Source of the DNA: Desmodesmus armatus
Taxonomy: Eukaryota; Chlorophyta; Chlorophyceae; Sphaeropleales; Scenedesmaceae
Reading direction: 5' to 3'
DNA: 64,000 nt
Assembly (NCBI GenBank): GCA_007449985.2
Contig: VIIQ02000574.1
Coordinates: 496,001-560,000 of the forward strand
Shown piece by piece: positions 47,207-59,877 of this stretch. The first letter of the stretch is position 1, and every line of letters begins with the position of its first letter. The notes below the pieces were generated by a model. The model was not told the DNA's origin. It worked only from the letters and a program-made list of their open reading frames with translations, and ran no database searches. The translations under genes were made by a program, and so were the position numbers.

Positions 47207-47857
47207 GCCACAGAGCATGTGCAGTTGCTGGCCCATGGCCTTACCAGTTGCTTTTCAACCAATGAAGATGCATTCGTGCATACTAGTACAATGATGTTCA
47301 TTGCAAGCTTGGCTTGGGTAGGCATGTGAAATCGGATGCAGTCACACGGGAAGTTGGCTGGTCGGGTTTCAGGTCTGGGGTACAGTACAGTACTGCTTTT
47401 AGCGTCTCGTTATCTGTATGCAAGTGAGGCAAACCAGTTTGTTCTTTGCAAATATTGCTTGCACCGCTGTTCACTGGCTTGCTGAGAATTGAAAAGTTGC
47501 AGGTGATCTACAGATCAAAGCACACAGCACACCGCTGCAATGCACCTAGCCCCAGGGAAACAATGCTGTCAGCATATTAGATGTGACTTGTTGTGAGATA
47601 CCTACTTGTGGCATGCGATTCGGCGGAGCAGCTGCTAGGCGTGCAGCACGTGTGCCCCTGAACTTTGTTTTTGCAGCTGTCAAGCCCATGGTAAGTGGTA
47701 GCTGTCAGCACAGGTGACGCTGGCTGCCTGCATTGGAACATGTAGAGTTGCTTGTAACAAGAACCCCAGCCCCCCCCCCCCGCATAGCGGCCACAGACTG
47801 CCAATCCTGTGGGTCAGATGAGTGTCAGGTGGTTTGCTTGCTTACCTGCCTGTGCAG

Positions 47858-49994
47858 GCAGGGCAGTTGCTTCGCAGCTATCAGGGGCGCAGCCCCAAGT
47901 GCATCGTACTGGACTTGGACTACACTGTGTGGAAATGCTGGTGGGTTGTTTCGGGCTGGCCTACTAGGAGACTGACAGCATCCTTTCAAAGTTTGCACCC
48001 CCAGCCCACACTACTTAGCCCACACGATTACACGCTTGGCAGTTGACTGCTTATAACATTGCATGGTCAAAGTGAAGGCAGTGAGTAAGTTTTGCAAGGA
48101 GCGATGGCTGCCATTTTGCAGACGCGCAACGAGGTTGGGTTTGTCTGCTCCTTCGGCTCGTGACTGCCTTGTCGACAACTGGCGGATGGCTTGCAGGTGT
48201 GAGATGTACACGGAGCATGACACCCCCCCGCTGTACCCAGAAGCAGAAGGCATCATAGATACATGCAGGTAAGCAGCCAGCAAGAGGCAACATTGATGGT
48301 GCCGTGTGATGAGCAGTTGACCAAAGTAGGACCACTCAGGGTTACGGGTTGTTGTTGCCCCTGATCCTGATTTTATCCTGGAACTAGGGAGAGCGTGCGC
48401 CACCACGCTCACGAAGGTAGATGGCCGTGACGTGTTAGTCAGTAGGCATGAAGCCTTACAGTCAGCTTCAAGCTATGTGGCTATAGGCTATGCATATGTG
48501 TCCACAAAGAGGGTAGCTAGACTTACATGCATACAATGCTAGTCGGGCAACCTGCATTGAATCATGCAGGTGTAGTTTTAAGGCTGATGTGTTATTGCCT
48601 GCAGGCAGCATGGCATCTTGGTCGCTGCAGCATCCCGCACACCCACTCCTGATGTTGCAAGAGCCTGACTGAAGACGTCAGGTGCCTTTACTGCCGGTGA
48701 CTGCCACCGCTTGACTTATGGATGATGATCAAGGGCAGTGCCGCCCTCACCATTCTGATGCAACCCCCTCACCAGCTTCTACATCAAGTCACCTAGCATG
48801 ACATGTCACATGATACCTGTGCCGCCCTGAAAGCACTGCTGTTCATGGTGCACAACACAGATGGGGCAACCACTCTCCAGTTCACTTTACTGCGCTTTCA
48901 TTTATGTGACCACACACAGGGTTGGACTCCAAGTTTGACAACATCCAGCTTATCCCAGCAGCTGATGGCTATGACTCCTACTCGGCGCAGAAAGACACCT
49001 GCCACTTGCCCAATATAAAGGTATGACGGATCAACCCCGCGTACCTTCTGGAGCAACACTAGACCAACGCACACCACGCATGCCTGGGTCAAGCACCCAG
49101 GGGGTTGATGTACGCCACATTATCGCCCTTACATCAGCACGTCCCATCCTTGCCTGGCGCATCAGTGGAACCAAGAGGCTGCGGCCATGTAAACCAGCAG
49201 CCTGCTCTTGAGGAAGCTGGTACTGTGTTCCACCCTTTGAGGTGCGAGTGTTGTTTGGAGTTTTCCTGGAGATCTAGATGACCTAGATTGAGTGTTTGGT
49301 GTGTTCTGTGTCTGCCGCACCCGGTGCATGCAGGCGGCTACAGGTCTAGAGTGGAGTGACATGCTGTTCTTTGATGACGAGTCTGGCAACGTCCACAAGG
49401 TGCGCTGGGTGGCTGACCGGCCAGGAGACATGCTCACTGGCCTGCACTGACACCTTGATGATTGCGGTGATCAGGATTACAGGTTGCATGTGGCAATTGC
49501 TGGTGGGAGAGCCCTTGCTGTTGGCAGACCAGTAAGGTGCATGTGTGTGGAACTGACGGCCTGAAGGGCTGCGCGTCCAACCTGCCAGTCATAAGAGTTT
49601 GCCATGCATGCTGAGAGCATCATGCCGGCTGTGCCACTTGCTGCAGCAGCACCCTGGCCGTTTGCAGCATGCTGCTGCGCAACATCCTGCTGTTTCAAAC
49701 TGCAACTTGCTGACGTACCTACTTGTTGCAGCCTTGCAAGGAAACATTGTCCCAAAGCATAACTGCACATATTGTTGTGTGTGTTACGCTCATGTAGCAG
49801 TTTAAGTGTGGGTGCCATTTAAGTGTAGGTGCCAGACTGCATGTGACAGCAACTCGTGTGCTCCACTTCGCTGCTGGCTGTGCCTGCAGGTGCAACGGCT
49901 GGGTGTGTGCAGCATACAGGTGCCCACCAGCATAGGGCTCTCCTGCAAAACATTCCAGCAAGGGCTTGAGCAGTATGCAGCACAGCAGAGCTAG
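47858..49994 (+). pseudogene. MDP1-like HAD phosphatase, copy 1 (nonsense mutation)
   Basis: Exons 47858-47940, 48197-48268, 48605-48681, 48920-49020, 49334-49399 and 49890-49994 match the intact copy at 51021-53556 exon for exon, with the same phases. Seen: SPKCIVLDLDYTVWKCW (HAD motif I), YPEAEGIIDTCRQHGILVAA followed by SRTPTP (motif II), SAQKDTCHLPNIK, DMLFFDDESGN (motif IV), and QRLGVCSIQVPTSIGL. In exon 3 a TGA at 48666-48668 stands where the other copy has TGG (Trp). The first exon also lacks the ATG-GAG start of copy 2, and no in-frame ATG precedes it. The phosphatase residues are otherwise kept. Likely a recent pseudogene. MDP1 is a magnesium-dependent phosphatase that in animals acts on phosphotyrosine and sugar-phosphate adducts. 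Confidence 0.85.
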
Positions 49995-51020
49995 GTGCTG
50001 AATGGTTTCTGCGCTTGTGGTGGTGCATCGGGCATTGACCAGCTTGGTGCAGCGTCAACTTGTATTTTTTTTGATAGGTACAAGGGGTCAACTTGTATTT
50101 GAAACATGGTATGTGGCTTGCAAGGAGATGCAGAGCCACCTTGGTTGGTCCCTTGATTCACTTCCCGACTTGATCTGGCAGCTTGACCATGTGTGATTTG
50201 CACCCTTCGTCGCGCTGTTTGCTAAGCTACAGCTGTGCCGCAAGTTGGGCCGGCTGGCCCCACCCGCACGTGTGCCGCAATTGCGGGTTGCAACCCATCA
50301 GCCCACATCTGATGCAGACAGCATAAGGGAAGATAATCGACAGGGTTATCCTTGTGCATTCTATTATAGGCTCCAGCATGGTGCAGTTGGAGTGGCACAC
50401 AACGTACACAATGTACTTGCAGTGATCTTGGACCCTCCAGCCACATTGGCGCTGGACGTGCTTTTCAACAATCTCTTCATTGTTGGTTGGATTTGTTATG
50501 GCGTTGTGTCACAGCGTGTTGGGCGACAGGTGCGCAGAAAACGCTGTCGAACGCCAAGGGCACTGGTTGTAGCTACAGCGAGGGGTCGTGATGAGCAGAC
50601 AGCGTTCAGCTTGTCCGGCTCGCAACTGAATAAGCTTGGATATATTTTGTTATTGACAGTACGAGTCAAAGTCACCCCAAAAGCCCGTCCACCCAGCCTC
50701 GTAGGGCACCCTTGCTCCCAGGGATGTGTTCGGTGGCTGGATAATGCTATGTTCGCAAACTATAGGTACCAGAACAATATACACACTGTTGCTAACAGGC
50801 GATTGGACAGAACCTTGGAGTCCAAGGTTTGTAAGGCGAGGCTCCAATTACCTTCACAAAGGCAGCAGACCTTGCAGCATTGAAGTGAGCTCAACAACTG
50901 TTTCCCACCCCTCAAGCTTTTTTATTGAAAACTTCTCGTTGTGGCTTTGACTGTGCATCGTCACGTGGCACGTGTCAAATCTCTTGGATCAGACAGTCCT
51001 GATGACAGCAGTACTCCTGG
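49995..51020. other. Spacer between the MDP1-like copies
   Basis: A frame open for about 210 codons (50245-50883) begins without ATG and has no recognised motif. The sequence is more A/T-rich than the flanking exons. The right part should contain the promoter of the intact MDP1-like copy. Confidence 0.4.
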
Positions 51021-53556
51021 ATGGAGCCAGGGCAGTTGCTTCGCAACTACAAGGGCCGCAGCCCCAAATGCATCGTGTTGGACTTGGACTACACTGTGTG
51101 GCAATGCTGGTGGGTCCTCATCTCAGGTTGGCGCAAGGGACAGGCAGCGCCAGCATGTGCCCATACACAGCTCACCATATGGTGCACCATGCAATGCATT
51201 GCAAGCCACCAGAAAGGTTACAGGTTTGGCAGAGTAAAGTACGGGACTTGTTGTGATGCAGGTGTGACGAGTGCACAGAGGAGGACATCGCAGAGGGGCC
51301 CCCGTTGTTCCCTGAAGCAGAACTCATCATAGATGCATGCAGGTGAGCAGACAGCAACAGGCAGCATCGCTGGCGCTGTTCAGAGGTCAAGGTGGGGGCA
51401 TGCCCTTTGAACAGGTGCATGCAGGCCTCATGCAGCCCTGCACTAACACATGCAGGTGCCAACAATGTGTCAGTCAGCACGCACTACATCCTCAGCTGCC
51501 CTTCAAGGCAAGGGCATATGCCTAAGCCGCTGCTCACGTCCCCGACTGTCTGTTCAAACACCAAGGTGGTACTTGTTGTGTGTGTGTCTGCAGGCAGCAC
51601 GGCATCTTGGTCGCTGCAGCATCCCGCACACCCACTCCTGACGTTGCGACAGTCTGGCTGAAGAAAACAGGTGCTGTCACTGCAGCCGGGGCTGGGTATC
51701 AAATTTGATGGTGGGTTTAGAATACCACAGCGCCCGAACATGAGCACTGTGGTTAAGCGGCTGAGCGCAGTTTCCAAGTGATGACACCAAAGCCGACTTG
51801 CTTGGGACCTGTCTAGCACTCCTGGTCTGTGGCTGTGGTGTCTGGTCTGGGCGGTCCAAGTTGCATTACCCTGTCTTCTTTGTGGAGTTTGTCAACGAGT
51901 CCAGGGTGCCGAGTGGCTGATGCGCATCTAGTTGCATGCCAAAGTTTCATGGGCTTTTGGATCAAGCAAGTTGTGGATGCCAGCAAGTGTCATGCATGTT
52001 ATGCGGGGCTGCCAACCACCACATGATGCATGATGGGCCAGCGCCCGGCGCCCCGAAAGGGCAGGCTGTTTTGAATCTGCCACCTGAACTTTGCATGACA
52101 ACTTGTCAACTTGAAGGCGTCTGATGCCTGGCGTTCCTTGCCATACATTTGTGCTCACGTGCGGGCCGGGCAGCATCAAGGCACAACTACACCACCTTCA
52201 TATGCTGCCCACCCACGTCCCTCCCCGACCGTCCCTGTGCAGGGCTAGATGCCAAGTTTGACTACATTGAGCTTATTCCAGCAGATTCCGTGCATGACAC
52301 CTACTCAGCACAGAAGGACGTATGCCACTTGCCCAAGATCAAGGTAAGGCGCCGAGCCCAGCACACCACTTGTCAACAACTGACTGGATAACATGCATCA
52401 CACGTGTTACAGCTGTGACCAAGTCAAGCACCCTGAAGGCATGCACCAGTGCATACCAATGTTGGCTCAATAGTTACACCCGGCAGATTGCTGCTGTGAG
52501 ATGTGAGCAGGAAGAGGTGTAGCGTGGCGTAAGATTGATGCCAGATCTATTTTGCCAAATCACCTGAGGGGTGTTTCTGGCGGGTGGGGGGGGGGGGGCA
52601 GGGGCCGTCGGTTATGATGAGGTCGGGTCGTTTCTCCTGACTCTTTGACGTCTGCCGCACCCTCTGCATGCAGGCGGCTACAGGGCTGGAGTGGGAGGAC
52701 ATGCTCTTCTTTGACGACGAGGATATCAACGTTCAAAAGGTGCGCTGGGGTGGCTGAGCAAGGCGGCAGCCATGGAACAATGGTGACACTAGTGCTATCA
52801 TGAGTGTACACTCATGTGCACACGTGCATATGCCGCACATGACACTGGCAGTACTACAGCTCAGCTGATTGTATCAGTTGAGCAGCTTGCCTGCAGCTTG
52901 CCTGCAGTAGCTTGCCTGCAGTAGCTTATCAGGTTTCTAGCTGCCCTGGGTGATCTCATGTAAACGTTGGGGAACCCATTTTTTGAATCGATTCAAAATC
53001 AGATCAGAAGATTGGTAATACACTGTGGCACAGCAAACATAGAGCAGCACCTCTCAGAGTCTGTCTCCCATGATAAACAATCAGCACTGTGCCAAACAAG
53101 ACCCTTGATGTGGTGTGGCATTCGAGGCAATGGCTTTCCTCATGATCACACCAAGTGGCATCCCCGCTTGCTTGTTTCGGTGTGGGGAATGCATTGCCTC
53201 ACATGCCACACTCCCTCGGGGGCCTTATACCGCACAGTCCCGAGCGCATTGCCCTTGCCGACATGCGCATGAGTGTGGATTGTCCCGGGCACATCTAGCG
53301 GTTCATACTTACGCTACCGTAGTGTGCTTCATACTTGGCAGCGCACTGTGCCACAGCGGCATTGACAAATCCTCGCTGCTGGTGGCTGGCTGTGCTGCAG
53401 GTGCAACGGCTGGGTGTGTGCAGCATACGGGTGCCCATGAGCATAGGGCTGTGCTGCAAGACATTCAAGCAAGGGCTGAAGAAGTATGCAGCTCAGCACA
53501 GCCAGTTGCCGGGAACCCCGCGCCCACAAGCGCTGCCGTGCGCTTTCATGAGATAG
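51021..53556 (+). CDS. Magnesium-dependent phosphatase 1-like protein (HAD superfamily)
   Basis: Exons 51021-51109, 51262-51342, 51594-51670, 52243-52343, 52674-52739 and 53401-53556 join in phase to 189 aa, the usual MDP1 length plus a short tail. HAD motifs: motif I VLDLDYTVW with the nucleophile and acid Asp, motif II AAASRTPTP, Lys of VWLKKTG, motif IV DMLFFDDED. Family landmarks PLFPEAELIIDACRQHGI and YIELIPADSVHD are also present. ATG 51021 (MEPGQLLRNYKGRSP) directly precedes the fold, so the start is well supported. The C terminus continues 18 residues past the copy-1 stop (SQLPGTPRPQALP). No targeting peptide is seen, so probably cytosolic. A tandem duplicate lies 1 kb upstream. A TGTAA follows at 53891. 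Confidence 0.93.
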
Positions 53557-53890
53557 CTGGGGTGATGGCAGCAGGGAGTGCCCTCCTGCAGCTCGGGCTA
53601 GCACAGCCTCAGGTGTCCCAGTGTGAGACTCCCACTCAGTGAGGAAGGGCTCACTCCATGCGTGAAGGCCGCCTTGACAGCGGCTGTGGACGTGTCATGC
53701 CAGGAGTTCATTGGACGCATCTGCTGGTTGGCAGTCAGGCACCTGTGGAAGACCTATGGCGTGACCTGAGGACATAGCCGGCTTCTAGTTGCTGTCAATA
53801 TGTCTGGCTTGGAAGGTTTTTGACAGCTCAGCCTGTGAAGTGCCTCTCATCACATGTTGGTGACCCAAACTGGTGCACAGTGATGTGGTA

Positions 53891-53895
53891 TGTAA
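53891..53895 (+). terminator. Candidate poly(A) signal TGTAA
   Basis: A sense-strand TGTAA 335 bases after the stop of the intact MDP1-like gene, the first I see downstream. Confidence 0.45.
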
Positions 53896-54875
53896 CATGC
53901 CTCCTCTGAAGAAGTTTTCACTGCATCTTCTTGTGCCTTGCTGATGCCTAGGTGAAGTCTGACCGCCTCGCAGACTCATGTTGCTTCTGTTGCCAGGCAC
54001 GTCTGTGCCCAATTGCAGCACAAGCATGCCAGCATGGCCTGGTGCTCGTCTGCTTATTGCATCACTGTGGTGCATGCATGCATACTTGCACAAGTATATA
54101 TACATGTATATACTTGTATACATGTGTATATATGGGAATTGGAAACTATGGGGTGAGTCGCTCCGAAGTGTACAGGACAGTGCACTGTCCTATCCACGTG
54201 GACAGCCACAATTAAAAAACATTCAAACAATGATGTCCAAATGGGTCGCCAGTACACTGGCAACCCAGCTGCGCCCACTGCTAAGTTAGCAGGCGCTGTG
54301 GCAGCACGAACAGTTGCGCTATGGTGGAATGGGTCAACACACGAGCACCCACAGTGAGCACCCACAACAGCACGACTTCGCCCTGCAGTGCAGACACTGC
54401 TACTGCAACACCCCGCTCATGCTTTCCTGACCACATGCGCTGACTACCAGGATTAAATCCGCATCCACATCACCCGATGATGCCCGGCATGGCCTACCAC
54501 CATACAACAAGCCTCTGCATGAAGCATACACACTGATTTGAGCGGGCATGGAGCCGTCCTTGGTAACAAACTTTCTGTCTGGGAACAACAGCTGTGACAG
54601 CACCCCAGGATGAACAACACCCGGGGGCCGTCTGTCCTGGCAGCAAACAGGCTGAACCGCCATGCAAGTACCCCAATTGGCCAGGTAATTGCTGAGCACA
54701 TTGCACTGCAACGTCGCTCCAAACATGCCATGCACCATGAAGTGCTTGAACACCTAGCCAAACGGCAGCTGCCTCTCTCAGTATCACTCTCTCTGAGGAG
54801 CCCCATTCCCAGGCATTCGGGCCCAGGGCAAGCCTGGCGCTGGCTGACGCTCGGGGCTATGCAGCAAAGGTGCCT
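53896..54875. other. Intergenic; AT palindrome, no gene seen
   Basis: 3' flanks of the MDP1-like gene (+) and the UBA-PUB gene (-) meet here. 54089-54135 is an alternating TATATACATG/CATGTATA block with several overlapping palindromes, the most A/T-rich patch of the window. No protein block recognised. Confidence 0.45.
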
Positions 54876-57800
54876 CTACAACACCCCAAAGAATGGGTTT
54901 GTGAGGGCGTTGTTGATCTCACCACCTGCTGCGTTCAACACCTCCATCTGCACCTTATCACGAGGCAGCACCAGGCTCCCACCCTCGTCCTGCGCGGCAC
55001 AATGAACACACGCAGTCACACAACAGCGGTACCGTTGAACGTGTGTTGTGTGTGATACGATGTGTGCGACAGGTGACGTGTCAAGACCACACTACAGAAC
55101 AGCACGCCGTCCTCTCCCTTCACCACACTGTGTTGTCATCATCTGCTGGCTGTTGCACAGCAGTGATACACTGCAATGTGATGGGTACGGTGTTTGTCAG
55201 CAAGCACTTGTCCTATACGTGCAACAGTGGGCTTGGCGATTCCAAGTTGACTCCAGCGATCGGATAACCGGCCATGCTTAGCTCATACCTTAGACCGCTT
55301 GGTTGTACTGTGTGGTTGGTCCGAACACCCGGTACAGCCATGCGGTCTATGGTATTGAGTCGAGCATGCCTGGTTATTCCGTTGTTAGAGTCAGATCGAA
55401 ACCGCCTCCCTCCTTCCTTGGAGTATAATGGATATGGATCTGCGCTTTGCTGGGGGTGGCGTGAACCGCCTCACACTTTGGCGTCACCCCTGCCGCCTGC
55501 CTCCCCCCCCTTCACCCACCTGGAAGCCCAGTAGCTTGAAGAAGTCCACTGCACCAGGGACCGATGCCACCCGCGCCTGGAATGCTGCATTGCCCATGTT
55601 GATGGTCCTGAACTTGTCTTCATCTGGCGCGCGTGCCACGTTGCCTATGTACTTGATCATCGTGCTCACACACGTCTTGAAGGCCTCGTCACCACTGGAT
55701 GCCTTCTTCATTGACACAAGCTGACCACGCAGCTTCTCAATCACTGCAGGGGGTTTGGCACAGTGGGGGTTCAGTTGGCAGGGCCGCAGAGCATATGCAT
55801 GAGCCAAGAAACTAGCACAACAGCATGCTGACTGCGCAGCTGATAAGCCCGCCATTTTTTTGCCCGCCATTCCCCGCTGCCCTGCCGCCCTCCCTGTCCA
55901 CCACCCTCTTCCCTGGCGCTGCCCGACCCTCCAAACCAAGTGCCCTGCTATCCCCCTGTCTGCAAGGTCCTTCACTTCACACGCCCGTTTCAACAAGCCT
56001 GCTGCCTGGGTGGCTGGTACTTCCCAAATTGCCTGTACAACCAGTCCCCCATCCCATCACATGCTCACCGCTGATGGGTTTGACGTACACATGTCGCTTG
56101 GTGTCCACCTCCTCGGCCTTCTTGCGGGCCTTCTCAGCCTCCCTGGCCTTCTCCTCATCAGTCAGCTCCTCAGGCAGGCCCAGCTTGCGGCGACGCTCCT
56201 TGCGGTCCTCCTCCAGTTTGGCACGCAGCGCAGCACTGGAGGGGTGCAGGGTGAAAGAGTGCAGGATGGGACAAGATGGGAGTAGTGGAAGCCGGTGGAC
56301 GTTGGGGGAATGCGATGGCATGTGGAGTGCAGGGTGAGGTGTGAGAGGAGCAGGTGTGGAGCGCAGGAACGGAGACGTACCGAGAAGTGGGGAAGCTGAA
56401 GTGGGATGGACGGGGAGGGATGTATACACGGCAGGCCGGATGACAGGATGTCAAAAAAGGAATGCCAGGTGTACACACACCCGTCCTTTTCCACTGCAAC
56501 TGCCTATCAACCCCTTGCCCTGCCATCGAGGGCAACTCAATATTGCCTCCAGCCCCACAAATCAATCCCGCAACATCGTAGTCATGCTACTGACGCCATG
56601 CGATGAAACAACTAACGCAACACACTTTTGTGTCAACGCCACTCTGTTCACACTCTGTTCTCATACATGTGCGGCTGTCACCAGACCACACATGTGCTAC
56701 CTCAATACTATCAGTAAAAACTGCTGGCACCCGCGCTCACCGTGCGCGTGCCTCCTCCTCCTTCTCCCTCTTGCGCTCCTCCACCAGCCGCCTCATGGCC
56801 CCATCCTCCTCCTTGCGCTTCGCCTCAAGCAGCTCCTTGCCAGCACGGATGCGCTGCACATGACACACACAGCACACAGGCCAGCGGACGAGTCAGGAGG
56901 CATGCAGAGCCGGACTCAGCTCAAGAGTCATGACGCATGTCCAGCTGTGTTCTGTATGCAACCCTGCATACCAGCAAAGAGCCAACCTGCTGGCAAACAC
57001 AAGCTTGACTGCACCAACAGCTGGCCCATCCAGGCTACAAAGGTGTGGACAAACGTGTCCTGGGTGTGTGTCAGCAAGCTGCGCTGTGCTGTGGCGTGCT
57101 GAGTGGTGTAGTGTAGATACACATGTGCACATGCACCCAGCCAGCGCCTGTTTGCCTCACCTCCCTCTCCCGCAGTCGTGCCAGCTCCGCCTCCTCCTTC
57201 TCCCTCTTCACCTTCCCCTTGCGCATCAGCTCAGCAGCCTGGGCCCTGGCCTCATCTGCACTCAACTGGTGCTTCACAGTGGACTGCACAAGTTGAGGAG
57301 AACAGGACAGCACGGGACAGCATGGGACGCTGATGCTCCAATAACTACAGCGCGCGGATGTGTATGCGCTGCAGCTGCTTTTCCTGCGAGCTTGCCCAAG
57401 CTGTGCGCCAGCTGCTAACATGACAAAAGGCTGTGGGGACCATGTAGCATTGACAGCCATAGCACAGCTGTGGGCCCAGTGGGCTGGGGGTCCCTGTTCC
57501 AGAGTGCAGGCAGCTGTACAAGGATGGGATGCTGTGGAGCAGCACTGGGACACCACGATATGCAGCTCGTCCCCTGCCAGGCGCCCCGTGTTCAACAAGG
57601 TAGTACCTTTGGCACTAGTAGTGGTGTGTCCAGGTCAGCATCCCCTTCATGCTCCGCCAACCAGTTGATGGCACCCTGAAGCACACAGCAAACATATCCG
57701 TCAGCACACCATTGGCAGCGGGCCTCCAAAAAAAACAGGCAACAGCAGTCACTGCCAAGTTGAGAGTGAAGGTCAGATGAAAGTCGATGCACATGCATTG

Positions 57801-59452
57801 CATGCTGGCAGCCAGTCCCGTCTGCTAGTGACTGCACTGGCAGTTGCTCGAGGACTGAGCACAGGAGTGATGCAACATCTGAAGGCTGCAAAGCTGCCCC
57901 CCGCAGACCCCCTCCTCACCTCCAGTGTGCTGTTGCCGCTGAAGTGCAGGCCGCGTGCTGCGCGTGCCTCTGCAAAGCCCATCTCTGTCAGCTGCTGCAG
58001 CAGCTCCGCGTTGACCTCAACAGGGACCTGCAGCAGCGGCCCAGGCAGACAGGCAGCAGCGGCGCGTTGCCTTGCATCGCATGCCTGCTCTGGCTAGGAG
58101 TGTGTTGACATGAGGGTACATGCCGGCCAGACACAAAAGTGTTTGTATGGACACGACGACTGCGCCTGGCTTAAGGCAGCTCAACTAATGTGTCTCCATG
58201 GTGAAGAGGATGGTGAAGGGGCGATGATGGCCTCATTCATAAGCAGGTGATGCAGGCCTGCAGTGCCACCTTGCTTCCCCGACATCTACAAATGCGGCAA
58301 CGGCAGGAAAGAGCTTCAAGAATCAGACCCTCAAAAATTCAGGACATAGCTAGTCCTCAAGGCTGTTACCCCCCAGCAGGGCTGGTGCCCGCCTCACCAG
58401 CTCATCGTCCCCTGCCGCGCCCGATGTGGACGCCTCTGCTGCGCCAGTGCCTTCGCCTGCCGCCACCTCAGCTGCTGCGCCGCCGCTGCTGCCGGCCCCT
58501 GCCGCTGCTGCGGCAGCGGCTGCATCTGCTGCTGGCTTCTTCTTGCGTTTGAGTCCCAGCAGCTCTGCATCTGCATCCAACTCCTCCTCCATGGCCTGCT
58601 TCACCTCTGCCACCTGCGCTTCTGTGTCCATGGGAGCAACATCCTGACCAGTCTGGGGGCATGACGGAGGTTCAGACGGCGCAACAGAGCAGCAGCAGCA
58701 GCAGCAGGGGTTGGGGGAAGCAGGTAGTAGCATTGTGCTTCTGTGTTCATGGGGGCAACATATCTCGTCAGTCTGGCGGCTGACAAAGAGACAGAAGCTA
58801 CAACAGAGCAGCAGCTGCTGCAGGTGTCTGTGTGGTACAGGTGAAAGGGTGGGGTGGGAGAGGCAAGCACAGAGGACACTGGGTGTCTCCGATGACGAGG
58901 TGACTGCTGCTGGGGTGGGACGTATAGCCACTGGGTTGTGACGTAGTGGACTGGCTGCTGCTGGAGTGCTTCATACCTTGTCTACAAACTCAGTGTGTCC
59001 GGTGTACTTTGTGTGTAGCGCACGCTCTGCATCTGAACGGCAGGGCTTGCCGCAGGCGGTGCACACCATTTGAGGGACCTGCGTCAAAACACAAAGGTTG
59101 CAGCAAGTGAGTGTAGCCTGCTGTCAATGCTGCTGCTGTGTGGATAAAGCTCTGGCGATGCGCTCTGGAGACAACAGGAGCTCTGCTGCTGAGATGGTTC
59201 CAGGTGCATGGATACCTTGCTGAGTCACATATCCATGCCCTGGCCAGGGCCTGCATACGACCCTGCTGCACCACACAGCACCACTGGCATACATTAGTGC
59301 CTTGAAGCAACATAGCAATCGGGGTTTGGCACACTCACAGGCTTCGTGCTCTCCTCAAAGTTGGCGTGCCCTGTGGCTTCATTGTGTGCCTGGGCCTCTT
59401 GCACATTCCTGAACAGTGTGTCACAGTCCTTGCACAGCAGGGACAACGCCAT
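54876..59452 (-). CDS. Zinc-finger, UBA and PUB domain protein
   Basis: Ten minus-strand exons join in phase to 462 aa: 59452-59339, 59078-58977, 58652-58398, 58027-57920, 57675-57607, 57283-57161, 56853-56741, 56235-56069, 55743-55520 and 54989-54876. Domains in order: two C2H2-like fingers (LCKDCDTLFRN to HNEATGH; VCTACGKPCRS to HTKYTGH); an Ala-rich linker; a UBA domain (ELLQQLTEMGFAEARAARG, then GAINWLAEHEGDADLD) that should bind ubiquitin; a long charged coiled coil (MRKGKVKREKEEAELARLRE, RKERRRKLGLPEELTDEEKA); and a C-terminal PUB domain (EAFKTCVSTMIKYIGNVA, FFKLLGFQ, DEGGSLVLPRDKVQMEVL, LTNPFFGVL). PUB domains bind the C terminus of CDC48/p97. The same layout occurs in a plant family of UBA/TS-N proteins (Arabidopsis At1g04850 type). 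The short last exon at 54989 was found from the PUB ending. Probably a CDC48 adaptor; that role is inferred. Confidence 0.92.
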
Positions 59453-59877
59453 GACTGAGGACAGGATGTGGCCTCTGCTGTGTAAGTCTGGTGGGCTAAA
59501 TAGTTGTGGTGTGGAGTTGGTTTGCTGGGGGTTGGATCAAAGCTGACAGGAACGTGTTGCTCAGCTACACTGCCTGTGATGCTGCCACATGGTGGATTTA
59601 GCAACCAAGATACATGGTGGATATAGCAATCAAGATTACAGGAAGCACCAACGCTTCCTCGTGGTGCTCTCTGCCCTAAACCATTTCGTGATCGTGTCAC
59701 TTGCAACCAATTCCTTAGGCAGTGACAGCCCTCCTTCCCAGAGATGTTGGATGGCAACTCCATAGTAAGCTCTCTCAGCATCAGGTTTGAAGCTCGGACT
59801 CTTGTTGCCAATCTAACACCAGATCAAGCACAGATCGCCAGCACTTCTACCTCCTCTCTCTACGAAACAGATACAAG
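59453..59877. promoter_or_regulatory. Head-to-head promoter, UBA-PUB gene (-) and CSN2 (+)
   Basis: 425 bases between two start codons. It includes a short direct repeat (ATGGTGGAT at 59589 and 59613, each followed by TAGCAA and CAAGAT). No named element recognised. Confidence 0.55.

Larger units (their letters stand above)
44589..47857. other. Long gene-poor stretch
   Basis: More than 3 kb with no recognised gene. It includes the bL20 3' flank and the 46.3/47.0 kb repeat pair. A 58-codon open stretch at about 46775-46942 (reading QNAAGLGVAEISGAA) lacks an ATG and a family. Any 5' exon of the first MDP1-like copy would lie at the right end, but none could be joined in phase. Confidence 0.4.

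Noticed and set aside
46254..47294. Two plus-strand open frames through the 46.3/47.0 kb repeats
   Set aside because: The repeat copies are shifted against each other by indels that are not multiples of three, so coding constraint is absent.
48666..48668. TGA in MDP1-like copy 1 as a selenocysteine codon
   Set aside because: The paralogue has Trp (TGG) here, not Cys, the position is not a catalytic residue, and I saw no SECIS-like element. A simple nonsense change is more likely.
50245..50883. A frame open for about 212 codons on the plus strand
   Set aside because: It starts without ATG (TTG), has no internal ATG until near its end, shows no conserved motif and lies in spacer between the MDP1-like copies. 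Length alone does not support a gene.
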